A stretch of DNA of 33,155 nt, taken from assembly GCA_017508425.1 (NCBI GenBank), contig JAFVYZ010000049.1, positions 1 to 33,155 of the forward strand. Reading direction: 5' to 3'. Numbering within the stretch: the stretch's first letter is position 1; the number at the start of each line of letters is the position of its first letter. The translations under genes and the position numbers were made by a program. The notes beneath the pieces are model-generated. The model had not been told where the DNA came from and did not search any database. It worked only from the letters and a program-made list of their open reading frames with translations. Source of the stretch: Clostridia bacterium (GTDB taxonomy: Bacteria; Bacillota; Clostridia; Oscillospirales; CAG-272). Positions 13,682 through 23,317 of the stretch are shown one piece after another.

Positions 13682-16381
13682 TCAATGCCCTACCTTGTCG
13701 CCAAAGAGGGTGGTGTTGGTATCCATAAGATTGCTGTCGGTCTTCAGGCGTGTGTGACCGCCGACGATGCCGCCGACATGGGAGCTGCCCGATACCTCGG
13801 CAGTGTTTTCGCAATAGGTAACCTCAACGTAGCCGTAGCCGTCATAATAGGAGCTATATCTGTCAGGCCCTAAAACATAGCCAAAGATGCCGCCAACATA
13901 GCTATCGCCCGATACTGCACTATTATTTTTGTTACCCGATACTGCGCGGGAATAATTATTATTATTTTTTTCTACAGAGAAACGGATATATCCGGCAATG
14001 CCACCTGTATAGTCGGCGCCGCCGATCGTCCCGTAGTTCTCGTTGTCGTTGAGCTCGTTGTTTTTCTCAAACCACACAAATCCCGCAATACCGCCCACGT
14101 ACTGACCGCCCGTGGAAACGGCAATATCGCTGTTGTTTACGCACGAGAGTGCGCCCTTGCAGTAGCCCGCAATGCCACCGACGTACGCCATGCCGGTGCC
14201 ACCCTCAACGATCATGGCAGTGGAAATAAGCGTGCCGTTGTTGGTGCAGCTTTCAAAAATACCGCCGCGCCCTGCAATGCCGCCAACATAGCCCTTGCCC
14301 GTAATGGTATTGTTGTTGGTTGCGAGCTTGATGTTGGCACCCTCGCCGTCACCCACAAAGCTACCGACGTAATGGCCGCCCGTCACGTCCGCATTGTTGG
14401 TACAAACGGTCAACGTTTCAAGCCGGATGGCAAGCCCCACAAGACCACCTGCATAGTCGCCCGTCGCTGTCACCTCGCCGTCGTTATCACACTCCGAGAC
14501 GCTAAAATAACCCAGACCATTATTATAAGAGCTATATTCATCCGCACCGACAAGTGAGCCAAATAGACCACCGACGCAAGTCGTACCTGTAATCATGCCA
14601 CTGTTGGAGTTATCACGAAATGTGTATGTGAAATCGCTACCTGTTTTGACCAAAAACATGGTCGCATAACCGGCTATGCCACCCACACTATCCGCACCCG
14701 TTACAGACCCAATATTCTCGTTGCCGTTGATAAGATCGTTCCCGCCGACCTGCAAATAACCGACCAAGCCACCGACGTAAGAGCCTGCGTTTGCGACCTC
14801 AATATCTACGGTGTTTTTCGCGTTATTAAGGCCCGTGCAGTAACCGGCAATACCGCCCACGTAGCTTCTGTTCTTGCCGTCCTCAACGATAATTGCGGTA
14901 GAAACGATGTCACCGCTGTTCGTTGCGGTATCGATCTTGCCGGCATACCCCGCAATGCCGCCCACGTAGCCCTTACCCGTGATCACGCTGGTGTTGCTTG
15001 CGATCTTGATCGCAGTATCGGGCGCCTTACCAAGATAGCCGCCCACGTAATGACCACCCTCGACGTTTGCCTTGTTTTCACTGACCGCAATTTCAGTCAG
15101 TCTTTTAGCGAAGCCGATGATGCCACCTACACAGTCGCCTGTAGCTTTGACCTCACCGCTGTTCACAAACACCGAAATGGTGAAATAGCCAACGCCATTA
15201 TTGTAGGAGCTATATTTCTCAGCCGGTGAAACATTACCGACAACGCCACCAACATTTTCCTTACCATAGACCGAGTTTTTATTGGTCTGCTCGGAAATAG
15301 AATAGGTAAAATCAGAGCTCGTTTTGACCACCGCGCTCGTGAGCATACCAAAGACACCGCCGACGTTCGTCGTACCCGTGACCTCACCCGTATTAACATT
15401 CTTTTTGGCACTGTCGTTGCCATCTACCATCAAGGTGCCGGCAATACCGCCGACGTTCTCCTTGCCAAGAACGGTGGCTCGGTTTTCACAGCTATGGATC
15501 TCACCGCAATCGTTGTAGCCGACTAGACCGCCCACGTGGCTGTAATACTGTGCCGAAACCTCGCCCTCAACAATGACGTGCTCAATCCTGCCCCGGTTGG
15601 TGCCCGCAAGAATGCCCGCCTTGCCCGCATCACCGCGCGAGGAAACCGTGCCCACGACCGTAAGGTTGGAAACCATGCCCTTGAGCACGCCGAAAAGGCC
15701 AATGCTCTCGGTATTCGTGGAGCTTACGGTAAGGCCCGTGATCTTATGCCCGGCGCCCGAAAGCGAGCCGGTAAAGTCCTCAATGGGTGCCCAATTTTCG
15801 ACGTCCGAGAGGTCAATATCATGGGCAAGTTCAAAGGCATCGCCCGAGCCGGCAATGGCCGCAAGCTCCGCCGCGGTCGAGATCTTCTTGGCCGCAAACT
15901 TGGTTTGATCAAGCAGGGCGATGATCTCCTTTGCTGCATCCTCGGGATTTTCCGCAAGGCAGCAGTAAATGTCAAGCTTTTCGATATGGTTGACGTAATT
16001 GCCACTCATAAAGCCCTCATCCAGGGAGTAGTAATAGGTTTTGCCGTCCACCGTCACGGTTGCATGCTCGGTGACGGTTTGTGTGCCGCCGTAAGAATAT
16101 TGATATGCCACCGCATCAGCCGTAAGGCCCACCAAAATGGGACCGGTATAATTGTCGGAACAAAGCAATCCCACCGCGGCGATACCGTTGTTAACCTTAA
16201 TGTAGTCTCTGCTCTTGACGGTTACGAGCTTTGCGCCCTTCTCGGATACGTAAAGAATATCCTCGGCAGAATAGATGCTACCGCTTCCGTCGTCATCCTC
16301 GTCACCGCCGCTGCAGCCAACGAGTGCCACGGAGGAAAGAAGGAGCAACAGCGCCAAAAGAACAAATCCTAATTTTTTCAT
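13682..16381 (-). CDS. GLUG-repeat surface lipoprotein
   Basis: 899 residues. The start (ATG with AGGAG nine bases ahead) gives a signal peptide and lipobox ALVGC, then an acidic Gly/Asp/Ser linker. Residues about 25-155 form a separate domain with no recognised family. From about 170 to the end the protein is a continuous run of GLUG-type units (motif VGGIAGY or VGGLVG preceded by short strands and Asn/Gly turns), which fold as a right-handed beta-helix. Blocks are duplicated internally: the KYSSYNNGVGYFTISV and YSSYYDGYGYVEVT segments recur at least three times. GLUG proteins are generally surface adhesins or polysaccharide-associated. It is the last gene of the operon. Substrate unknown. 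Confidence 0.85.
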   Translation of the reverse strand: MKKLGFVLLALLLLLSSVALVGCSGGDEDDDGSGSIYSAEDILYVSEKGAKLVTVKSRDYIKVNNGIAAVGLLCSDNYTGPILVGLTADAVAYQYSYGGTQTVTEHATVTVDGKTYYYSLDEGFMSGNYVNHIEKLDIYCCLAENPEDAAKEIIALLDQTKFAAKKISTAAELAAIAGSGDAFELAHDIDLSDVENWAPIEDFTGSLSGAGHKITGLTVSSTNTESIGLFGVLKGMVSNLTVVGTVSSRGDAGKAGILAGTNRGRIEHVIVEGEVSAQYYSHVGGLVGYNDCGEIHSCENRATVLGKENVGGIAGTLMVDGNDSAKKNVNTGEVTGTTNVGGVFGMLTSAVVKTSSDFTYSISEQTNKNSVYGKENVGGVVGNVSPAEKYSSYNNGVGYFTISVFVNSGEVKATGDCVGGIIGFAKRLTEIAVSENKANVEGGHYVGGYLGKAPDTAIKIASNTSVITGKGYVGGIAGYAGKIDTATNSGDIVSTAIIVEDGKNRSYVGGIAGYCTGLNNAKNTVDIEVANAGSYVGGLVGYLQVGGNDLINGNENIGSVTGADSVGGIAGYATMFLVKTGSDFTYTFRDNSNSGMITGTTCVGGLFGSLVGADEYSSYNNGLGYFSVSECDNDGEVTATGDYAGGLVGLAIRLETLTVCTNNADVTGGHYVGSFVGDGEGANIKLATNNNTITGKGYVGGIAGRGGIFESCTNNGTLISTAMIVEGGTGMAYVGGIAGYCKGALSCVNNSDIAVSTGGQYVGGIAGFVWFEKNNELNDNENYGTIGGADYTGGIAGYIRFSVEKNNNNYSRAVSGNKNNSAVSGDSYVGGIFGYVLGPDRYSSYYDGYGYVEVTYCENTAEVSGSSHVGGIVGGHTRLKTDSNLMDTNTTLFGDKVGH

Positions 16382-16408
16382 AATGAAGCTCTCCTGTTGT
16401 AATTTGTC

Positions 16409-19400
16409 TCAATCCGTTACCGGAATGGGGTCTGTATCGATCGTCGTGACGTTGCCTGCGGCATCGGTCACGGTCAAGGTATATACCACCGTGCCGCCCA
16501 CCGTGATCTCACCTGACTTCAGCGTCGTTCGCACCGACAAGGTCTTGCCGAAGCTATCCGTCGCCACGGGGTTCAAAAGTGCATTTTCCACGTAATCGGG
16601 CAAAAGCGTTTTGGGCGTCAATGCCGTATTGGGACCCGTCACGTAGAAATAAAAATTGGTATAATATTTTTCCGAAATATTGCTGCTGTTGCGATAGCTT
16701 GAAACACAAATGATATCCCCAGCCTTCGCCGTAAAGGTCACCGAGCTATAGGTGGTGGAGCGCGCCATGGTCTTCGCCAGCACCCCCGCACCGGTCGTTT
16801 GATTATAAATGGCAACGTGCGTACCGTAAGAGTAATCGTTTGAGCCATTCTTATAATAAATGGTATAGGTGCCGTCGGCAGGGATGCTGAAATAATCGTA
16901 TCTGTACTTATCAAACAGCGACGTACCCTTCGTGGAGAAGGAGTACGAGCCGCTGACATTATTGTTCGCCGTTACAATATCCAACGCGAAATTACCATAG
17001 CCACTTGTGGTGGGCTGATACCACCCCGCGTAAAGGGTGAAGCTTCTGACGATATCGGTGGTGAAGTCATAGGGCTTGCCCGTGCAAGCGGCGTCAAGAT
17101 ACCAGCCGCGGAACACATACCCTTCTCGCGTGGGTGCTGCGGGATAAACAAGGCCCACCGTTTCCGTCACCGTTTGCGGTGCAAGCGACCCCTCACCGCC
17201 ATTGAGGTCAAACGTGACCGTCACACCCTTGCCGTCAATGGAAAGATATTCCTCACGGCTGATGCTGTTGCAGTTGTACTGCAGATCTGGGGTGGCATGC
17301 ACCTTGACGGTAAAGTAGCGAACATCCGTGTTCCCGTACTCATCCACAATGGATGCGGTAATGACCATTTCCTCACCCGCCACTTGTGCGCCCGAATAGA
17401 TGCTGACTGTAACCGTAAGCTCATTGCCCGAGGGAATGTCGGTGGCGGCAATACCAAGAAGCATCGCGCTGACGGTGTCACTCACCTTGATATCAAGTCT
17501 GCCTGCCATATCGATATAAGGCAAAGCATTCGGCACGTACGAATTACTGTAAGTACCAACAAAGCGGTAGTAAGCGCTCTGACCACCGTAATTAAGAGAG
17601 TTTCGGATCGTCACGCGCGAGGCCGATCTGCCGATCATGGTACCGATATCAGCGTTACCGCTTATGTCGCCCAGATTTTCGCACGAGGTGATCTCAATCG
17701 CGACGTTTGACCAGCCTACAAGACCGCCAACGTATTGCTGGCCCATCACGCTGCCTTGATTTTTACTGTATTCGACCTTGCCGGCATTGATAAAGCCCGC
17801 AAGACCCGCAACGTAATTTTCGCCCGTCACGTTGCCGCTGCTGATACTTTCAACGATCGACGCGTCGATGCGACCCACAAGACCGCCAACGTAGTTTTTA
17901 CCCGACACGTTACCGTTGCACTCGGAATTACTGATGTTGCCCGTAGCCCAGCCTGCAAGACCGCCGACGTAATGATCCGTGGCAACGATATCCACCACGC
18001 TCTTGCCGCCCGAAATGGCACCGCATTTGCCTGCAAGGCCGCCTACGTACGTGCGCGCCTCGCTGTTTTCGGTGAAAAATCCACTCGCAAGAACGCTGCC
18101 GTAGTTCTCACAATCCACAAGCTTAGTCGCATAACCCTGGCCGATAATACCGCCGACAAAGGCCGTACCCGACACGGTGTTATTATTAATGGCACCCGTA
18201 ATGGTGACGGTACTCGTCAGATACCCGACATACCCGCCAACACCGTAAACGCCCGTGACGTCCGCAAGGCTCTCCACGGCAATGATCTCACAGTTCGAGC
18301 TGAGCTCACCCACAAGACCACCTGTGTCATCCTTACCACTCACGGTACCGTTGTTCTGACAAATTTCAATTTTTGCGCCCGACATTGAGCCTGCAAGACC
18401 GCCGACCTCAGCGCCTGCACCCGTGACGTTGCCGCTATTGGTCGAGGTCATCAGCGATCCGTACAGGCGCCCGACAAGACCGCCAACAGCGGAAGCACCC
18501 GAAACGGTGCCCTCGTTGATCGAGCCCTTAAGGTCGCCCTCGCAATAGCCCGCAAGGCCACCCACGCGATTGCCCGTAGCCGTCAGATTGACGGTGTTTT
18601 TACCATCCTCAATACCCTTGCAGTAGCCCGCAAGGCCACCAAGATAGCTGTGCGGCTTTCCGTCCTCGGTGACAGTGCCCGTAGAAATGACCTCTCCGTG
18701 GTTTTCACACCCCGTCAGCTTGCCGCCGCATTTACCGACAATACCGCCAACGTACGCGCGGCCCGTGATGGTCGCCGTGTTTTTGTAAAGGGTAAGATTG
18801 CCCGAGGTGTAGCCGAAAAAGCCACCCACGTAATAACGGCCCGTGACCGCTGCCACATTGTTATCCCCCGAGCTGCTACCCGTAGAATAGCCCGCAACGC
18901 CGCCGACGTAGTCGCCTCTGCTCTCAACATCGCCCATGTTTTTACTGTTTTCAATCGTAGCGCACGTGCGGCCGAACAAGCCGCCGAGATAATCGCCGTC
19001 GGCCGTGATCTTGGCCTTGTTCTCAACGCCGCTTGCCGTGCCGTAGGCATCACCCACGATACCGCCAACGTAAGACTTGCCCGAAACAGCACCCTCGTTA
19101 ATGCACGAAGCGACCTCGCCCCTGCATTCACCAACGATGCCGCCCGTGTAATCGCCCGCCGTGATCTCGGCAAGATTCTTACAGCCCTCAATGAGAGAGC
19201 GATCGGTGCTCTTGCCCGCAATACCACCCACACGAGTGGCATATTTGGCATTCACCGTGCCCGACACGGTCACGTCGCCGATCGTACCCTGATTGGTACC
19301 GGCCACGATACCGATGCCCGACTTGTTGCTCATCGCCGTCACGGTCACGTTTTCAAAATGAATATCGTAGACCTCGCCCGTAAGGGTGCTGAAAAAGCCG

Positions 19401-19945
19401 AGGTTATCTGCATTGGCATTCAGCGTAAAATTGGATATTTTATGCCCCGCACCGTCAAGATAGCCCCCAAATTCAATGGACGACCAAACGGCACCGTCAA
19501 GATCGATATCGGCATTCAGCTGATAGGCCCCGTCCTTACCGTTAAGGCCCTTGAGCTCCTCAACCGTGCCGATCTGCTCGGCCGTAAAGGTGATGGTGAC
19601 CGTATTGCTTTCGGCAACCACCTTGCCGTTCTCTATATAAGAGAGCTTGATCGACACCGTGCCGGGGGCACCGGCCGTAACGTAGGTGTCAAACCAATGT
19701 CGATCATTGAGTCGGTGATTAAACTTGACTCTGGCGGTATTCTCACCTACGACCTCATATTTAATGTTATCCTGATAAAAGGGCTCGAAGCTGGCGGATT
19801 TGTCAAGAAAGACCTCCTCACCGACCTTGGCACTCTCCCCGATCGATATGGTGATCGTGCGGTCGCCGCCCTCCTCATCGTTCGAGCAGGCCACCATTCC
19901 CACCAAAAGCAGGAGCATCAGGAGCACCCATCCTATTTTCTTCAT
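16409..19945 (-). CDS. Large GLUG-repeat lipoprotein with InlB-type repeat and C-terminal beta domain
   Basis: 1178 residues. The signal peptide ends in lipobox GMVAC followed by an acidic linker. Residues 30-120 look like an Ig-like beta domain. From about 170 to 790 there is a long beta-helix of GLUG units (VGGLAGYCEG, VGGIVGDAYG and similar). A linker domain follows, then one InlB-type repeat at about 915-985 (VTFDLNGGEGS ... FRGWYLDAACTG ... LYAGW). Next is a beta-sandwich region of about 120 residues (FSIPADGTYTIYYKNG, CBM or pre-peptidase-like), then a final Ig-like segment (VYTLTVTDAAGNVTTI). It is a likely surface binding protein, sharing the GLUG part with the downstream gene 27 bases away. 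Its ribosome site (AAGAGA) is weak, so it may be made less than its neighbours. Confidence 0.85.
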   Translation of the reverse strand: MKKIGWVLLMLLLLVGMVACSNDEEGGDRTITISIGESAKVGEEVFLDKSASFEPFYQDNIKYEVVGENTARVKFNHRLNDRHWFDTYVTAGAPGTVSIKLSYIENGKVVAESNTVTITFTAEQIGTVEELKGLNGKDGAYQLNADIDLDGAVWSSIEFGGYLDGAGHKISNFTLNANADNLGFFSTLTGEVYDIHFENVTVTAMSNKSGIGIVAGTNQGTIGDVTVSGTVNAKYATRVGGIAGKSTDRSLIEGCKNLAEITAGDYTGGIVGECRGEVASCINEGAVSGKSYVGGIVGDAYGTASGVENKAKITADGDYLGGLFGRTCATIENSKNMGDVESRGDYVGGVAGYSTGSSSGDNNVAAVTGRYYVGGFFGYTSGNLTLYKNTATITGRAYVGGIVGKCGGKLTGCENHGEVISTGTVTEDGKPHSYLGGLAGYCKGIEDGKNTVNLTATGNRVGGLAGYCEGDLKGSINEGTVSGASAVGGLVGRLYGSLMTSTNSGNVTGAGAEVGGLAGSMSGAKIEICQNNGTVSGKDDTGGLVGELSSNCEIIAVESLADVTGVYGVGGYVGYLTSTVTITGAINNNTVSGTAFVGGIIGQGYATKLVDCENYGSVLASGFFTENSEARTYVGGLAGKCGAISGGKSVVDIVATDHYVGGLAGWATGNISNSECNGNVSGKNYVGGLVGRIDASIVESISSGNVTGENYVAGLAGFINAGKVEYSKNQGSVMGQQYVGGLVGWSNVAIEITSCENLGDISGNADIGTMIGRSASRVTIRNSLNYGGQSAYYRFVGTYSNSYVPNALPYIDMAGRLDIKVSDTVSAMLLGIAATDIPSGNELTVTVSIYSGAQVAGEEMVITASIVDEYGNTDVRYFTVKVHATPDLQYNCNSISREEYLSIDGKGVTVTFDLNGGEGSLAPQTVTETVGLVYPAAPTREGYVFRGWYLDAACTGKPYDFTTDIVRSFTLYAGWYQPTTSGYGNFALDIVTANNNVSGSYSFSTKGTSLFDKYRYDYFSIPADGTYTIYYKNGSNDYSYGTHVAIYNQTTGAGVLAKTMARSTTYSSVTFTAKAGDIICVSSYRNSSNISEKYYTNFYFYVTGPNTALTPKTLLPDYVENALLNPVATDSFGKTLSVRTTLKSGEITVGGTVVYTLTVTDAAGNVTTIDTDPIPVTD

Positions 19946-19969
19946 CGTAGTTCTCTTTTCTTTAAAAAA

Positions 19970-22075
19970 TTACAGCGCGCTCCAGATTCGGTTTTCAATA
20001 TCACACCAGCCGGGAGCCGTCTTGTAGGCGTTCAGAACGTCTCTGGTGTGATCCACCTGAATGCCGTAGTTGGCATCAACACCGGCAAACACACCCGTGC
20101 CGAGCGTCGGGGGCTCACATCTCACCACCACGGTAGTAAGAGCCGCGCAATTCGCAAACGCGCCATCGCCGATCGCGGTTACGTGACGCGGGATCGTTAC
20201 CTTCGTCACGGCCGTGAAGGAAAACGCGTTCTCGCCGATCTTCACAATGTTATGCGCGCTGATCGCCTCGGGGATCACCACCTCGGTATCGGTACCGAAA
20301 TACTGCTTGATGGCGTATCCGCCCGTGACCTCCTCCACGGCAAAATCACCGAAGATATTACCAAGCGAGGAAATACGGGAGGAAAGCGTACGCCAGCCGT
20401 TACTGGTCTGATAATTACGTACCATAGAGCTGTTTACATAAACGGCAAAGGTATCGGAGAAGCCCGAAAGTGCCGTATCGCTGAGCGTGGGGACCTTGGT
20501 AAGCTCCAGCTTCAATGCCTTGAGATTGGCGCACCCGGCAAACGCGCGCGCGTTGATGGTAAAGGTAGCCGCCGTGCTTGAGATGGTCACGTTAACAAGC
20601 TTGCGGCAATTTTCAAATGCACCCTCCTCAATCGTCGTTAGCCTGCTGCCACCGAGCACGATCGAGGTAATATTCGCACTGCTGAATGCGTAAGCCTGTA
20701 CCTTGACGGTGTCGGGATCAAGCGTATATGTCGTACCCGTCTTTGCAATAGGATACTGCACCAGATAGGCAGAGGTGCCGACCTTCGAGTAAAGTACGCC
20801 GTCGATCACCTTGTATTTCTCGTTACTTTCATCGACCTCAAAGGCGGCAAGCGACTTCATATCACGGAAGGCACCTGCGCCAATGCTTGAGACCTTGGCG
20901 GGAATCATCACAGCCGTAACAGACTCACAGCCGGCAAAGGCATCCTTGCCAATGGTGGTAACCTTTTGAGGAATAATGATGCTCTTCAATGCCACACAAC
21001 CCTTAAAGAGATTTTGCGGCAGGGTTTCTATGCCCGAGGGCAATACAATGCGCTCAAGGGCAGTACAGCCCTCAAAGGCGCCGCTATCAAATTCGGTAAT
21101 GGTCTGAGGCAACAGGATCTCGCGCACGGTGGTCGAAACGATTTTGCCCACACGCGTGACCTTTTTGTTGTAATAGGAGCTCGGCACCACCAAGCGCACG
21201 GCGTTGCCGACGCCCGTGTAACCAACCTTATATTCACGATCGTAATTGATGCTCGTGAACGTGAGGACCGCGTTGCTCCCCTCCTCAAACTTGGCATAAA
21301 GCGTCACGTTTTCCTCCGAGGAGGCTGGTACGGTATAGGGGAACTCCATCGGATAGAGCCGATCCTCATCAAAGCACCACGCAACCAAGCAGCTGTTATC
21401 CAGCGTACTGCCCGGCAGCTCGTAGATCACCGTGCCCGCCGTATAGGTCACACTCTTGACGGCGGTACCTTCACTGACAAATTGATAGGTGATCTTCTTT
21501 GCACCGAAGCGGGCGTACAGCGTAACGGTACCCTCGTTACCGGGGGTAAAGTGACGGTCGGTAAAGGTTTCGATACCCGACAGGGGCTTACCGTCACTGC
21601 CGGTGATCTGCTTGCCCTTTTCCTTTTCGGTAAACCAACCGACAAAGGAAAGCCCCTCCTTGACAAGCACGGGGAGCTGACCGATCTCAGCATCATAGGT
21701 TACACCCATATTCTCGGTGATATCACCGCCCGTAGCATCGCAATAATCAAAAATCAACACGTAGTTGTTCGGAATAAAGCGGGCATATATCTTGCTGGAA
21801 TTGCCACTCTTCCAAGTCTCGCCATTGCTTTTTCCCTGCGCATTGGTATAGGCGGTGCCGCCCTCCTTGGCACTGTACCACCCAAGGAAGGTATAACCCG
21901 TTTTAGTGGGCACGCCAAAATCATAGCTGCTGCCGACCGTAACCGTGACCTTCTCTCGAAGCGAGTCCCCATCGTAAAGCCCTACCTCCTCACTGCCGCC
22001 GCAGGCTGTCAGTATAACACCTACTGCAAGCAGTAACAAACACGCAAAGCACACCATTGCCGTCTTTTTGAACAT
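19970..22075 (-). CDS. BspA-type leucine-rich-repeat lipoprotein with InlB-type repeats
   Basis: 701 residues, first gene of the lipoprotein operon, with GGAGG seven bases before the ATG. The signal peptide ends in lipobox LTAC, then GGSEE. Residues about 40-265 hold three InlB-type units (GYTFLGWYSAKEGG, LSFVGWFTEKEKG, LYAKF ends). About 285-690 is a BspA/LRR_5 solenoid with the typical pattern LPxxIxxIxxxAFxGCxxLxxIxIP (for example VTTIGKDAFAGCESVTAVMI) and the BspA-type insert EKYKVIDGVLYSKVG. BspA-like proteins bind host matrix proteins or co-aggregate with other bacteria. The three-gene operon therefore seems to display a set of binding proteins on the cell surface. Confidence 0.9.
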   Translation of the reverse strand: MFKKTAMVCFACLLLLAVGVILTACGGSEEVGLYDGDSLREKVTVTVGSSYDFGVPTKTGYTFLGWYSAKEGGTAYTNAQGKSNGETWKSGNSSKIYARFIPNNYVLIFDYCDATGGDITENMGVTYDAEIGQLPVLVKEGLSFVGWFTEKEKGKQITGSDGKPLSGIETFTDRHFTPGNEGTVTLYARFGAKKITYQFVSEGTAVKSVTYTAGTVIYELPGSTLDNSCLVAWCFDEDRLYPMEFPYTVPASSEENVTLYAKFEEGSNAVLTFTSINYDREYKVGYTGVGNAVRLVVPSSYYNKKVTRVGKIVSTTVREILLPQTITEFDSGAFEGCTALERIVLPSGIETLPQNLFKGCVALKSIIIPQKVTTIGKDAFAGCESVTAVMIPAKVSSIGAGAFRDMKSLAAFEVDESNEKYKVIDGVLYSKVGTSAYLVQYPIAKTGTTYTLDPDTVKVQAYAFSSANITSIVLGGSRLTTIEEGAFENCRKLVNVTISSTAATFTINARAFAGCANLKALKLELTKVPTLSDTALSGFSDTFAVYVNSSMVRNYQTSNGWRTLSSRISSLGNIFGDFAVEEVTGGYAIKQYFGTDTEVVIPEAISAHNIVKIGENAFSFTAVTKVTIPRHVTAIGDGAFANCAALTTVVVRCEPPTLGTGVFAGVDANYGIQVDHTRDVLNAYKTAPGWCDIENRIWSAL

Positions 22076-22121
22076 TCTATAACCTCCGCAAACGCTTGCA
22101 CGCGTTAATATTTATAATTAC

Positions 22122-22150
22122 ATCATAACATAAATAAAAAATAAAAACAA
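22122..22150 (-). promoter_or_regulatory. Promoter of the three-lipoprotein operon
   Basis: Minus strand TTGTTT, 17-base spacer, extended TGT-TATGAT. A small AACGC/GCGTT hairpin (22091-22106) lies in the leader just before the GGAGG site. Confidence 0.6.
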
Positions 22151-22201
22151 TAATTTTGCAAAAATTTCATAAATAAGAAATATTTTGCCAAAACGTACGG
22201 T

Positions 22202-22230
22202 TTGACACACGAAAACTTGCATGATATAAT
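22202..22230 (+). promoter_or_regulatory. Full-consensus promoter of the aldo/keto reductase
   Basis: TTGACA, 17-base spacer, TATAAT: a perfect match, divergent from the lipoprotein operon promoter. Confidence 0.9.
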
Positions 22231-22262
22231 AAAACAAAAACACACTGCAAAGGAGGACACCC

Positions 22263-23261
22263 ATGTCTTACCTTCCCAACGAAAAAAGATACGAGAAAAT
22301 GACCTACAACCGCTCGGGCGCGAGCGGCCTGAAGCTGCCTGCCGTGTCCCTCGGGCTCTGGCACAACTTCTCCTCCAGTGACAATTTCTCAAACATGAAG
22401 TCACTTTGCCATACCGCCTTTGATCTTGGCATTACGCATTTTGACCTTGCCAACAACTACGGGCGCCCCGAGCCGGGGAGCGCGGAGAGCAACTTCGGTA
22501 AAATTTTAAAGGAGGGGCTTGGCGCTTACCGCGACGAGCTCGTGATCAGCACCAAGGCCGGCCACCCCATGTGGGAGGGCCCCTACGGCGACCACGGGAG
22601 CCGCAAATACCTGCTCGCAAGTCTTGATGCGAGCTTAAAGCGCATGGGGCTTGACTACGTGGATATTTTTTACCACCACCGCCCTGACCCCGATACGCCG
22701 CTTGAGGAAACGATGGGCGCGCTCGACCAAGCCGTGAAGAGCGGCAAGGCCCTTTACGTCGGTCTTTCCAATTACGACGGGGAGCGTATGACAAGGGCCG
22801 CCGAGATCCTCTCTGACCTCAAATGCCCCTTTATCATCAATCAAAACCGCTACTCGATCCTCGATCGCAGGGTCGAGCAAAACGGATTGCTTGACGCCGC
22901 CCTGCGCGAGAACAAGGGCGTGATCGTATACAGCCCCTTGGCACAGGGGCTCCTCACCGACCGCTACCTCAACGGCGTGCCCGAGGACAGCCGTGCACGC
23001 TCGGGCAGTATCTTTTTGAACGAAAAGCTCATCACCGAAAACACACGCGAAAGGATCGGAGCATTGAATGAAATTGCCGCCGCACGCGGCGAAAGCCTCG
23101 CGCAAATGGCGCTGGCGTGGGTCCTGCGTGCCCCTGCCGTTACGAGCGTTTTGATCGGTGCCTCCAAGGCCGCGCAGATCTGCGAAAACGTTAAGGTACT
23201 AAATAGCGCCCCCTTCAGCGCCGAGGTGCTGGCAAAAATTGATGAGATTGCCCTCGGTTAA
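22263..23261 (+). CDS. Aldo/keto reductase, YghZ/Gpr type (L-glyceraldehyde 3-phosphate reductase-like)
   Basis: 332 residues with AAAGGAGGA six bases before the ATG. The TIM-barrel AKR tetrad is complete: Asp in THFDLANNYG, Tyr in NNYG, Lys in VISTKAG and His in DIFYHHRPD. The NADPH-binding end is also present (SPLAQGLLTDRYL, VLIGASKAAQI). The N-terminus YNRSGASGLKLPAVSLGLWHNF and HTAFDLGITHFDLANNYG are typical of the YghZ/Kv-beta-like AKR14 subgroup, which reduces L-glyceraldehyde 3-phosphate and toxic aldehydes such as methylglyoxal. A very strong promoter suggests constant high expression. It is a single-gene unit. Confidence 0.9.
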   Translation: MSYLPNEKRYEKMTYNRSGASGLKLPAVSLGLWHNFSSSDNFSNMKSLCHTAFDLGITHFDLANNYGRPEPGSAESNFGKILKEGLGAYRDELVISTKAGHPMWEGPYGDHGSRKYLLASLDASLKRMGLDYVDIFYHHRPDPDTPLEETMGALDQAVKSGKALYVGLSNYDGERMTRAAEILSDLKCPFIINQNRYSILDRRVEQNGLLDAALRENKGVIVYSPLAQGLLTDRYLNGVPEDSRARSGSIFLNEKLITENTRERIGALNEIAAARGESLAQMALAWVLRAPAVTSVLIGASKAAQICENVKVLNSAPFSAEVLAKIDEIALG

Positions 23262-23280
23262 GCCCAAAACGGTATGAAAA

Positions 23281-23315
23281 AAGCCGCGAAAGCAGTTTGC
23301 TTTCGCGGCCTTTTT
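23281..23315. terminator. Bidirectional terminator between reductase and redox operon
   Basis: Perfect 12-base stem GCCGCGAAAGCA/TGCTTTCGCGGC, three-base loop, CTTTTTC on the plus side and TTTTTT on the minus side. Confidence 0.85.
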
Positions 23316-23317
23316 CG

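Noticed and set aside
13682-19945. DNA satellite or mobile repeat in the GLUG region
   Set aside because: The repeats are in-frame protein repeats with diverged codons, explained by the beta-helix fold.
18650-20581. 643-codon open frame on the plus strand across two lipoprotein genes
   Set aside because: It is antisense to GLUG and BspA repeats, whose repetitive codons leave the opposite strand open. No ribosome site and no family resemblance; it also crosses the gap between two genes.
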